From Crocinitomicaceae bacterium (GTDB taxonomy: Bacteria > Bacteroidota > Bacteroidia > Flavobacteriales_D > Crocinitomicaceae), in NCBI GenBank assembly GCA_013215515.1, contig JABSPC010000470.1:1-5221 (forward strand): a stretch of 5,221 nucleotides of DNA. Reading direction: 5' to 3'. The notes below the pieces were generated by a model. It saw nothing but the letters and a program-made list of their open reading frames with translations. It did not search any database and had not been told where the DNA came from. Position numbers and translations under genes: made by a program. Positions within the stretch are counted from its first letter, which is position 1, and each line of letters begins with the position of its first letter. Below, piece by piece: positions 1 to 5,221 of this stretch.

Positions 1-136
1 AACCGATCAAAGAATTACCGAAATAGAAAACAAGTTAAACAATAGACCCAGAAAGAGATATAAATATGAAACCCCTATATTAGTAATGGAAAAATTATTG
101 TTTAACTCAGAAGTTGCATTTGTGACTTGAATTCAG
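1..136 (+). mobile_element. Right end of an IS30-family insertion sequence (boundary approximate)
   Basis: The transposase C-terminus places the end of an IS30-like element within or just after 110-136. In many IS30-family elements the transposase stop lies in or very close to the terminal inverted repeat, so the segment around 113-134 (GTTGCATTTGTGACTTGAAT) is the likely right repeat. The left end is outside the window, so the inverted repeat and target duplication cannot be verified. The boundary of 136 is an inference from the point where the neighbouring minus-strand coding frame stops making sense. Confidence 0.4.
2..130 (+). CDS. IS30-family transposase, C-terminal fragment (5' end outside window)
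   Basis: Frame 2 of the plus strand is open from the window edge and gives 42 residues ending at TGA 128-130. The peptide contains IENKLNNRPRKRYKYETP (residues 8-25) followed by VMEKLLF and a VAFVT end. The LNNRPRKR..ETP block is the hallmark of the extreme C-terminus of IS30-family DDE transposases, which lies just after the catalytic glutamate region. The catalytic residues themselves would be left of the window, so activity cannot be judged. It is the only plus-strand gene here and converges on the broken lipoprotein gene, whose stop codon starts 2 bp beyond this stop. The family call rests on the recognised motif and is fairly secure despite the short length. Whether the element is complete is unknown. 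Confidence 0.85.
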   Translation, partial: TDQRITEIENKLNNRPRKRYKYETPILVMEKLLFNSEVAFVT

Positions 137-637
137 CCTTTATATAACAAAGGATCAACTAATAATGAATCTCGGATGAAGTAAAATTCTTGAATATTAT
201 TTCGTGTGGTATTTTGAAAATGTGAATAATATAAGTGAGAACCCATTTGGTTGATCAATGTTTTCCGTTGAGTCCAATATATATTTATTGTGGTGTCGTA
301 GTTAATAAGTTGTATCGAGGTTTCTCCACTTAGCGTACATGATGTGACTTTCAGCATGTAAATAGTGTAACTCAGCTCATTTTCACCATCTCCAAAATAG
401 TCCATTCTTATATTTCCGCGACTGTCATAGTTAATCCGAATACTACCACGGCATTTTGTGCTCAGGTAATTTTTATAGGCTTCAGGAACGGTATCATTTC
501 AGATCTCTAATTCTGCCTTATAAGTCAAGGCTCTTGCGTTCTTGGTTTTATTTTCTTGTCTACAGGATAATAATGCAGATTACTAGAAATAAGTAAAATG
601 CCGTATTGATTATGCGACTGTTCTTTGGGATTGACAT
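133..637 (-). pseudogene. Broken lipoprotein-like gene (frameshift plus in-frame TGA)
   Basis: From ATG 635-637 the frame reads MSIPKNSRIINTAFYLFLV and then runs out of frame to TAG 560-562. Skipping one base (position 580) joins it to SALLSCRQENK, giving a complete lipoprotein signal peptide with lipobox LLSC and a candidate lipidated Cys at 562-564. The same frame continues through KNARALTYKAELEI, meets TGA at 499-501, then continues NDTVPEAYKNYLSTKCRG and on to TGA 133-135. An ATG at 405 opens only the last 90 residues. Repaired, the product would be about 167 residues, a small lipoprotein whose mature part I do not recognise; it is polar and Tyr/Asn/Thr-rich. It starts 23 bp after the SUFU gene on the same strand, so the two were probably co-transcribed. 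The 3' end abuts the IS30 transposase, so the original C-terminus may be lost. A sequencing error could explain the frameshift, but less easily both lesions. Confidence 0.7.
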
Positions 638-660
638 GATAGGTGTGGTTAAATAGGTTC

Positions 661-1239
661 TTAAAAGAATCCAAACTTCTTTTTAGCCGTGTTTTTTCTT
701 TTAATATCTACAATATCATTTACGCCATTTTGATCAAATTTATCGTATAATGCTTCGACTCCCTTTCTTAGTTTCAAAGAAGCCTCTTCTGAATATAGAG
801 GAATGAGAGAATAAAAGTGAATCGTTTTACTATCTAGTTTCAGCTCCCTAAAAGAGTCATCAAAAACTGTGGTTGGAAGCAGTAATGCTGTGTTCAGGGC
901 AGTATTGTCAGCAAAAGGTTCTGCTGGATTTCCATTTGGAATTATATGTCCAAAGCAAAGTAGGGTATCGTAACCATGCGGAAATCGAGCTAAATAATTT
1001 AACCATCGAATTGGCCAATAGTTGTTTTCATCTTTCTGCCCTTCCTCTGATAAGTCCCAATCTTGTGGAAGGCAAATACTTAATTCTGCATATTCATTCC
1101 CTTCAACATCCTCAGGCGTGTTCATTGGTTTGTCACTCATTCCTGATGTGATTAATGTATGAAATGGTCTTTCCTTTGAAGGCTTGACCCAATGGACATC
1201 AATATGTACTTTATCAGAAATTAGTTCATGAAATACCAT
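661..1239 (-). CDS. SUFU (suppressor of fused) domain protein, probably N-terminally disrupted
   Basis: The 192-residue frame from ATG 1237-1239 matches the bacterial suppressor-of-fused domain family: VHIDVHW (11-17), TLITSGMSDKPM (28-39), AELSICLPQDW (51-61), FGHIIPNGNPAEPF (96-109) and HFYSLIPLYSEE (141-152), then a basic tail ending KKKFGFF. Bacterial SUFU-domain proteins have been proposed from comparative genomics to act as immunity proteins in polymorphic toxin systems; nothing here shows a toxin partner. The ATG is probably not the ancestral start. The same frame continues 28 codons upstream with family-like sequence (PIYRYSDHIEKYVGKID) before a TGA at 1324-1326, and that stretch has no ATG, GTG or TTG codon. 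The visible frame therefore lacks the beginning of the domain and may be a pseudogene remnant or a protein made by internal initiation. The domain call is strong; functionality is doubtful. Confidence 0.85.
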   Translation of the reverse strand: MVFHELISDKVHIDVHWVKPSKERPFHTLITSGMSDKPMNTPEDVEGNEYAELSICLPQDWDLSEEGQKDENNYWPIRWLNYLARFPHGYDTLLCFGHIIPNGNPAEPFADNTALNTALLLPTTVFDDSFRELKLDSKTIHFYSLIPLYSEEASLKLRKGVEALYDKFDQNGVNDIVDIKRKNTAKKKFGFF

Positions 1240-1395
1240 GTCAATTTTTCCAACATACTTTTCAATATGATCTGAATATCTATAAATTGGGCTTCCCGAT
1301 TTTGATTTATTCCATAATGGGTTTCAACTACTGGCATAAGTACAAAACAATAAAAAAGCCACACCCAATAAAGGATGCTGCTTTCTAATATCTAT
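1240..1395 (-). pseudogene. 5' part of the SUFU gene, interrupted by in-frame TGA
   Basis: Reading the SUFU frame upstream of ATG 1239 gives 28 codons of plausible domain sequence, including SKSGSPIYRYSDHIEKYVG. A TGA follows at 1324-1326, and then 23 further open codons read IDIRKQHPLLGVAFLLFCTYASS. That last piece is a short basic stretch followed by a hydrophobic core, like an N-terminal anchor or signal peptide. Its first codon, 1393-1395, is ATA; an ATG there would make an ideal start 9 bp after the stop of the preceding gene. Both lesions (start lost, nonsense codon) fit a decayed gene. The hydrophobic segment sits in the same frame as the domain, so a substitution to TGA explains it without any frameshift. 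The ATA-from-ATG idea is inference. Confidence 0.6.
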
Positions 1396-1404
1396 TAAAA
1401 GAAA

Positions 1405-1617
1405 TTAAGCTGCTTTCTTAGCGCCAGAACAACAAGATGAAGAAGAACATTTTTTCTTTGCCTTAGCTTTTGCTTTTTTCTTTTTCTTTTTCTTTTTCTT
1501 CTCTTTCTTTTCTTTTTCAACTTCAGTTTTAACTGTGTTGTCAGTTGAAGAATAGTTTGCTGTTGCTACAGTTCCAACGAATAATGTTAGAGAAAGAACT
1601 AAAAATAATTTTTTCAT
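1405..1617 (-). CDS. Small secreted lysine-rich protein with C-terminal cysteines
   Basis: Encodes 70 residues with no recognised domain. Residues 1-20 (MKKLF... ending VATA) form a standard Sec signal peptide with an AxA-type site, probably cleaved before N21. The mature part is a short Ser/Thr/Asn stretch, then a strongly basic region (about 35-56) that is mostly Lys with a few Glu and Ala, and a tail KKKCSSSSCCSG with cysteines at 57, 62 and 63. Small exported Lys-rich proteins with clustered Cys occur in Bacteroidota with no known role; metal binding or polyanion binding would be guesses. It lies 63 bp after psd on the same strand and may be co-transcribed or have its own promoter. The Lys region is encoded by a CTTTTT (AAGAAA on the coding strand) tandem repeat. 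The signal peptide and clean stop make it a credible gene despite its low complexity. Confidence 0.75.
   Translation of the reverse strand: MKKLFLVLSLTLFVGTVATANYSSTDNTVKTEVEKEKKEKKKKKKKKKAKAKAKKKCSSSSCCSGAKKAA
1473..1518 (-). repeat. Hexanucleotide CTTTTT microsatellite in the lysine-coding region
   Basis: On the plus strand CTTTTT repeats exactly at 1480-1485, 1486-1491 and 1492-1497, flanked by imperfect copies and T-rich sequence from 1473 to about 1518. On the coding strand each unit is AAG AAA, two lysines, so gain or loss of whole units changes tract length without shifting the frame, whereas slippage in the single-base runs would. Confidence 0.85.
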
Positions 1618-1645
1618 ATCTAGGGCGTTATTTGATTCAAGTCCT

Positions 1646-1673
1646 CAATTTACAATAAAAAATGGTTGGCCAA
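1646..1673 (-). promoter_or_regulatory. Possible Bacteroidota-type promoter for the 70-residue gene
   Basis: On the minus strand TTG (1671-1673) is followed after 18 bp by TAAATTG (1646-1652), resembling the Bacteroidota TTG / TAnnTTTG arrangement with one base missing from the -7 element. It lies between the psd stop and the ATG at 1617. The match is imperfect and such patterns occur by chance in AT-rich DNA, so readthrough from psd is equally possible. Confidence 0.3.
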
Positions 1674-1680
1674 CAGTCGA

Positions 1681-2349
1681 TTAAGATTTTAACTCTCCAA
1701 TCTTCGTTAATTTTGCTTGAACCTTATCGCCAATCTTGATATCAATCTTAGTTCCAATGGGAAGTAAAAGGTCAATTCTGGAGCCAAATTTAATGAATCC
1801 AAACTCTTCACCCGTACTCACATTTTGATAGGTCTTTGCATAATAACAGATTCTTCGCGCTACTGCTCCTGCAATTTGGCGGAACAATACTTCTTGTCCA
1901 TTCTTGTGCTGAGTTACGAATGTTGATCTCTCATTATCTGTACTGCTTTTTGGATGCCACGCGACTAAGAACAATCCTTTGTGGTACTTCACGTATTTGA
2001 TTATTCCAGAAATTGGATTGTAATTCGCATGCACATTCAATGGTGACATGAAAATCGAAATTTGAATTCTTTTGTCTTTGAAATATTCTGTTTCCTCAAC
2101 TTCTTCGATTACAACAACTTTTCCATCTGCTGGACACATGATGTCGTTTTCAGAAAATACACATTCTCTTTTCGGGATACGGAAGAATTGCACGACTAAA
2201 TACATCATTACTAATGCGCCAAATGAGAGCAAGGCGTACAGCCAAAGCAATTCTGTATAAGTATACAAAAAGTAGTTTCCGACTTGAATAGCGGAAAGAA
2301 TTAAAAATGCTACAAGGATTATAACGTAACCTTCTCTGTGAATTTTCAT
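1681..2349 (-). CDS. psd: Phosphatidylserine decarboxylase (short, PSD-A-like)
   Basis: Encodes a 222-residue membrane-associated pyruvoyl enzyme that converts phosphatidylserine to phosphatidylethanolamine, the step after CDP-diacylglycerol and phosphatidylserine synthesis. Two hydrophobic segments (about 7-27 and 33-55) anchor the N-terminus. The catalytic part shows PADGKV (73-78), SPLNVH (102-107) and the self-cleavage site FGSR (188-191). There the backbone would be cut between G189 and S190, S190 becoming the pyruvoyl group of a small alpha chain of about 33 residues. The length and the FGSR rather than LGST context point to the short archaeal/Bacteroidota-type enzyme rather than the longer E. 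coli form. The ATG lies only 9 bp after the cdsA stop, so the two are very likely one transcriptional unit. The phosphatidylserine synthase needed between them is not in the window. All key motifs are intact. Confidence 0.94.
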   Translation of the reverse strand: MKIHREGYVIILVAFLILSAIQVGNYFLYTYTELLWLYALLSFGALVMMYLVVQFFRIPKRECVFSENDIMCPADGKVVVIEEVEETEYFKDKRIQISIFMSPLNVHANYNPISGIIKYVKYHKGLFLVAWHPKSSTDNERSTFVTQHKNGQEVLFRQIAGAVARRICYYAKTYQNVSTGEEFGFIKFGSRIDLLLPIGTKIDIKIGDKVQAKLTKIGELKS

Positions 2350-2358
2350 TTTGCGAAT

Positions 2359-3216
2359 TTACGCTAAAGAATATAGATAAATAGATGTCCAGGCCACAAA
2401 AAATGGAATTGCGAATAACGTAGCATCGAAACGGTCTAGAATTCCACCATGTCCAGGCATTATGTTTCCAGAATCTTTGATGTTGAGAGATCTCTTTAAA
2501 AGGGATTCTAAGAGATCGCCTACAATTGCACACGGCGCAATAATCAACGCAGATACGATCCAGAACATTGGTGAATAACCTGGTGTGTTTATTACAAATG
2601 CAAAAAGACACCCAACGCCAATTGTAAATACAATTCCGCCAATTGTTCCTTCCCATGTTTTATTTGGTGAAACGCGTTCTATCAATCTCGTTTTACCGAA
2701 CATTCGCCCCGTGAGGTATGCAAAGGTATCGTTCGCCCAAATCATTAAAAACATTCCTGCTATAAGTGGAAATTGAAAGGAGTCAGTATAGTTGAAGGAA
2801 GCAAAATATTGATCAAAGAAATTAATGAGTATCAGCAAGAAGAATGGAAGGGCAATATAAATAATTCCCATTATTAGAATTGCTCCATTCAAAATTGGAT
2901 TCTTTTTCTTTCTCCAGAGTTCTGTTAGAAGCATTAAGAAAACGATAGGTAGAACAAGCCAAAGTGCAACTAGAGGAATTTTACCGTAAAGTGCACATAC
3001 TGCTAAACCGAATAAGAGAGCCCCCACTGCTGTTCCAATACGCCAATCAATGTCAATGATCGAATGGTTTTTAAAGAGCTTGTAGAATTCAATTAAACCA
3101 ATAAGCATTACAATGGACAAAACTCCAGTGGCTGCTCTGTGCTCAAAAATGATCGAACCAAGTATTAAAAAAGCAAATACAGCTCCAGAGATGGCTCTAA
3201 TTATCAAGTTGTTCAT
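2359..3216 (-). CDS. cdsA: Phosphatidate cytidylyltransferase (CDP-diglyceride synthase)
   Basis: Encodes a 285-residue polytopic inner-membrane enzyme that makes CDP-diacylglycerol from CTP and phosphatidic acid, the branch-point precursor of phosphatidylserine/phosphatidylethanolamine and of phosphatidylglycerol. About eight hydrophobic segments span the chain. The C-terminal family signature is complete: S238-x2-K241-R242-x4-K247-D248, then PGHGG (254-258) and the metal-binding end D261-R-F-D264. SPNKTWEG (183-190) and ANDTFAY (161-167) are also typical. The length is usual for the family. The ATG at 3214-3216 begins MNNLIIRAISG, which runs straight into the first helix, supporting this start. 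It is preceded by a 190-bp gap with a terminator for ftsH and a likely promoter, and is followed after 9 bp by psd, the later enzyme of the same pathway. Confidence 0.96.
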   Translation of the reverse strand: MNNLIIRAISGAVFAFLILGSIIFEHRAATGVLSIVMLIGLIEFYKLFKNHSIIDIDWRIGTAVGALLFGLAVCALYGKIPLVALWLVLPIVFLMLLTELWRKKKNPILNGAILIMGIIYIALPFFLLILINFFDQYFASFNYTDSFQFPLIAGMFLMIWANDTFAYLTGRMFGKTRLIERVSPNKTWEGTIGGIVFTIGVGCLFAFVINTPGYSPMFWIVSALIIAPCAIVGDLLESLLKRSLNIKDSGNIMPGHGGILDRFDATLFAIPFFVAWTSIYLYSLA

Positions 3217-3270
3217 GATCTGTATTTAGTGTTTTCTTGGTTTTTCAATGGCTATTGTTCGAACGCGGGG

Positions 3271-3279
3271 GTAAAGATA
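3271..3279 (-). promoter_or_regulatory. Probable -7 promoter element for cdsA-psd
   Basis: The minus strand reads TATCTTTAC here, close to the Bacteroidota -7 consensus TAnnTTTG, followed by a C/G-rich stretch. Transcription would start near 3264, leaving a leader of roughly 48 nt before the cdsA ATG. No good TTG lies at the usual -33 distance; the upstream DNA is the T-rich tail of the ftsH terminator. No Shine-Dalgarno sequence precedes the ATG, which is normal for this phylum. Confidence 0.5.
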
Positions 3280-3291
3280 ACCAAATGCTTA

Positions 3292-3328
3292 ATAAGAAAA
3301 ATCCCGCTAATGAATGATCACAGCGGGA
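3292..3328 (-). terminator. Rho-independent terminator after ftsH
   Basis: On the minus strand TCCCGCT (3322-3328) pairs perfectly with AGCGGGA (3302-3308) across a 13-nt loop, followed at once by a T-rich run (TTTTTCTTATT, 3301 down to about 3291). It lies 78 bp past the ftsH stop and is orientated for ftsH transcripts. The plus-strand side has only a weak T-run, so it is probably one-directional. It separates ftsH from the cdsA-psd unit. Confidence 0.8.
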
Positions 3329-3405
3329 ATATTTTCGTCTTATAATAAGAGCTTATTTAGTTCCTATTTCGTATTCATTATTTGAATGAAAAATGTAGTT
3401 CTCAA

Positions 3406-5221
3406 CTAGGCGTTTTCACTAGTTTCAACGTCAGGCTTGTCCTTTTTTTCTTGAGTGGAATCTTTTGATTGGTCATCTGCGGATTCCCCTTCAGAAGCTC
3501 TCGCTTTTTCTTCTTCAGTTGATTCTCCATTTTCTGATTCGTCGTCATCAGTGTCTTGTGATTCCTCAGCATAAACTGGTTCTGTATAGTCCTCTTCTTT
3601 GTCCCAACGGCGTTTTCCGAAGATCTCGATTAAATCTTCCTTAAAGATCACCTCTTTTTCAAGAAGTTTATCTGCCAATTTTCCTAATTCATCTTTATGC
3701 TTACCAAGTATTTTCAGTGCTCTTTGATATTGAGCCTCGATCAATTTACTCGCTTCCTCATCAATAATTCTTGCAGTTACTTCAGAATACGGTTTTGTAA
3801 ATTGATTTCCGTTTGGATCGTAGAACGAAAGGTTACCAATTTTTTCATTCAATCCGTAAATTGAAACCATTGCGTATGCTTGTTTTGTCACTTTTTCAAG
3901 ATCACTTAAAGCACCCGTACTTATTTTTCCAAAGGTCAGTAATTCAGCAGCTCTACCTCCTAATGAAGTACACATTTCATCTAAGATTTGCTCTGTTGTT
4001 GTAATGCTTCTTTCTTCCGGTAAATACCATGCTGCACCAAGCGAATTCCCACGAGGAACAATTGTTACTTTAACCAAAGGGTTTGCGTGTTCCAATAACC
4101 AAGATACAGAGGCGTGACCTGCTTCATGGTAAGCAATTGAACGTTTTTCCCCTGGTGTGATAATCTTGTTTTTCTTTTCAAGTCCACCTACAATTCTGTC
4201 AACAGCGTCTAAGAAATCTTGTTTCTCTACGGACTTTTTATTGTGTCGAGCTGCAATCAGTGCTGCTTCATTACATAAGTTAGCGATATCCGCTCCTGAG
4301 AACCCTGGAGTTTGTTTTGATAAGAAACTAATGTCTAATCCTTTTTTCAGTTTTAATGGCTTCAAGTGAACTTGGAAGATTTCTCTTCTCTCATTCAAAT
4401 CAGGCATATCAACGTAGATCTGACGGTCAAAACGCCCTGCTCTTGTCAATGCGTTGTCAAGAACGTCTGCACGGTTTGTTGCTGCAAGAATAATTACTCC
4501 TGAGTTTGTTCCGAAACCATCCATCTCCGTTAACAGTTGGTTCAATGTGTTTTCTCTTTCGTCGTTCGAACCAAAGCTGTTATTCTTCCCTCTTGCCCTT
4601 CCGATTGCATCAATCTCATCAATGAAAATTATTGATGGAGCTTTTTCTTTCGCTTGCTTGAATAAGTCACGTACTCTAGAAGCACCAACACCAACAAACA
4701 TCTCAACGAAATCTGAACCAGACAAAGAAAAGAAAGGCACCTTAGCTTCACCGGCAACGGCTTTAGCTAGTAATGTTTTCCCCGTTCCTGGAGGGCCTAC
4801 AAGCAACGCTCCTTTAGGAATCTTAGCACCTAATTCAGTATATTTTTTAGAGTTTTTCAAGAATTCAACAATCTCCTCAATTTCTGCTTTAGCTTCTGCA
4901 AGTCCGGCTACGTCATTGAAAGTTGTATTCGTTGACTTTCCTTTGTCATAAACTTTGGCTTTTGATTTACCGATATTGAAGATTTGGCTTCCGCCTCCAC
5001 CTCCTCCACCACCAGTCATACGGCGCATAACGACCAACCAGATAATGATTAGAATAATAATAGGAAGCATAAAACTCATGATTCCGCCAAAGTAATCTGG
5101 TTCCGTCTTCGTTTGAAGAACGACTTTTGGCTTTTCAGACTTTTCTAGTTCAGCATTAACCTTAGCCATTCGAGTTGTAAATGTCCCAGGGCTGCTGATT
5201 TCAGTCGAAAAAATAAGGACT
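3406..5221 (-). CDS. ftsH: ATP-dependent zinc metalloprotease FtsH (5' partial at window edge)
   Basis: Membrane-anchored hexameric AAA+ protease that extracts and degrades misfolded membrane proteins and regulatory substrates. Numbering from the first in-window ATG (5169), features are: membrane helix 31-48, glycine run 53-60, Walker A GPPGTGKT (125-132), pore loop MFVG (157-160), Walker B IIFIDEID (180-187), arginine fingers R246 and R249 in GRFDR, zinc site HEAGH (348-352) and third zinc ligand D423 in TGALSDLEK. An acidic low-complexity tail covers about 524-587. The ATG at 5169 is unlikely to be the true start. The frame is open for 17 more codons to the edge (reading VLIFSTEISSPGTFTTR), and the first membrane helix and most of the periplasmic domain expected for FtsH are missing. 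The gene therefore continues outside the window. All catalytic residues are intact. A terminator follows it. Confidence 0.97.
   Translation of the reverse strand, partial: VLIFSTEISSPGTFTTRMAKVNAELEKSEKPKVVLQTKTEPDYFGGIMSFMLPIIILIIIWLVVMRRMTGGGGGGGGSQIFNIGKSKAKVYDKGKSTNTTFNDVAGLAEAKAEIEEIVEFLKNSKKYTELGAKIPKGALLVGPPGTGKTLLAKAVAGEAKVPFFSLSGSDFVEMFVGVGASRVRDLFKQAKEKAPSIIFIDEIDAIGRARGKNNSFGSNDERENTLNQLLTEMDGFGTNSGVIILAATNRADVLDNALTRAGRFDRQIYVDMPDLNERREIFQVHLKPLKLKKGLDISFLSKQTPGFSGADIANLCNEAALIAARHNKKSVEKQDFLDAVDRIVGGLEKKNKIITPGEKRSIAYHEAGHASVSWLLEHANPLVKVTIVPRGNSLGAAWYLPEERSITTTEQILDEMCTSLGGRAAELLTFGKISTGALSDLEKVTKQAYAMVSIYGLNEKIGNLSFYDPNGNQFTKPYSEVTARIIDEEASKLIEAQYQRALKILGKHKDELGKLADKLLEKEVIFKEDLIEIFGKRRWDKEEDYTEPVYAEESQDTDDDESENGESTEEEKARASEGESADDQSKDSTQEKKDKPDVETSENA

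Noticed and set aside
7..132. Minus-strand frame open beyond the lipoprotein stop at 133
   Set aside because: It is antisense to the recognisable IS30 transposase tail, so it is not a continuation of the lipoprotein.
873..1151. 92-residue plus-strand open frame opposite the SUFU gene
   Set aside because: Antisense shadow of a well-supported domain; no motif, no start signal.
1665..1674. Perfect 10-bp palindrome GTTGGCCAAC followed on the minus strand by a T-run, between psd and the small gene
   Set aside because: It has no loop, so the hairpin would have only about three paired bases; too weak for a terminator. A protein-binding site is possible but unsupported.
2150..2656. 168-residue minus-strand open frame overlapping the cdsA/psd junction in another frame
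   Set aside because: Overlaps the signature regions of cdsA and psd; its composition (many Cys, Arg, Trp) is typical of an out-of-frame shadow.
3344..3357. AATAAG-AG-CTTATT inverted repeat downstream of ftsH
   Set aside because: Two-base loop and AT-only-like stem without a T-run; the stronger hairpin at 3302-3328 explains termination.
3374..3390. TTCATT / AATGAA inverted repeat close to the ftsH stop
   Set aside because: Six AT-rich pairs with no following T-run on the minus strand; expected by chance at this base composition.
4454..4951. 165-residue plus-strand open frame opposite ftsH
   Set aside because: Lies antisense to the AAA+ core, where codon constraints commonly create long open frames; no recognisable protein features.

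Overview
The window reads as chromosome of an AT-rich member of the Bacteroidota, most likely Flavobacteriia or a Crocinitomicaceae-like lineage. The evidence is the FtsH style (glycine run after the second membrane helix, long acidic tail), a Bacteroidota-type -7 promoter element (TATCTTTAC), starts without Shine-Dalgarno sequences, and the ftsH - cdsA - psd order. The lineage is inferred from protein style and gene order, not from a database search.

All protein genes except the leftmost lie on the minus strand, so in the direction of transcription the order runs right to left. Positions 5221-3406 hold ftsH, a membrane AAA+ zinc protease. Its reading frame is open to the window edge, so its true start is outside. 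A rho-independent terminator (about 3292-3328) follows it. Next comes a probable promoter (3271-3279) and then a phospholipid pair: cdsA (3216-2359), which makes CDP-diacylglycerol, and psd (2349-1681), which makes phosphatidylethanolamine, with only 9 bp between them. Next is a 70-residue secreted, lysine-rich protein with a few cysteines (1617-1405), encoded partly by a hexanucleotide repeat.

The left 1.4 kb looks like a decaying accessory region. A SUFU-domain (suppressor of fused) gene has an ATG-initiated frame at 1239-661. The same frame continues upstream with clear family-like residues, then meets an in-frame TGA at 1324-1326, and beyond that a hydrophobic segment with no ATG. Next, 23 bp away, is a lipoprotein-like gene (637-133). 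It is broken by a +1 frameshift at about position 580, exactly in its signal peptide, and by an in-frame TGA at 499-501. Its 3' end meets, tail to tail, the last 42 codons of an IS30-family transposase on the plus strand (2-130); the two stop codons are 2 bp apart. The simplest reading is an IS30 insertion beside or into a SUFU/lipoprotein accessory pair that has since accumulated inactivating mutations.

The conserved part (ftsH, cdsA, psd) concerns membrane protein quality control and phospholipid synthesis. I see no CRISPR array, tRNA, rRNA or clear riboswitch, and no convincing new multi-gene system. The most interesting material is the overlooked pseudogene structure and the IS boundary on the left.
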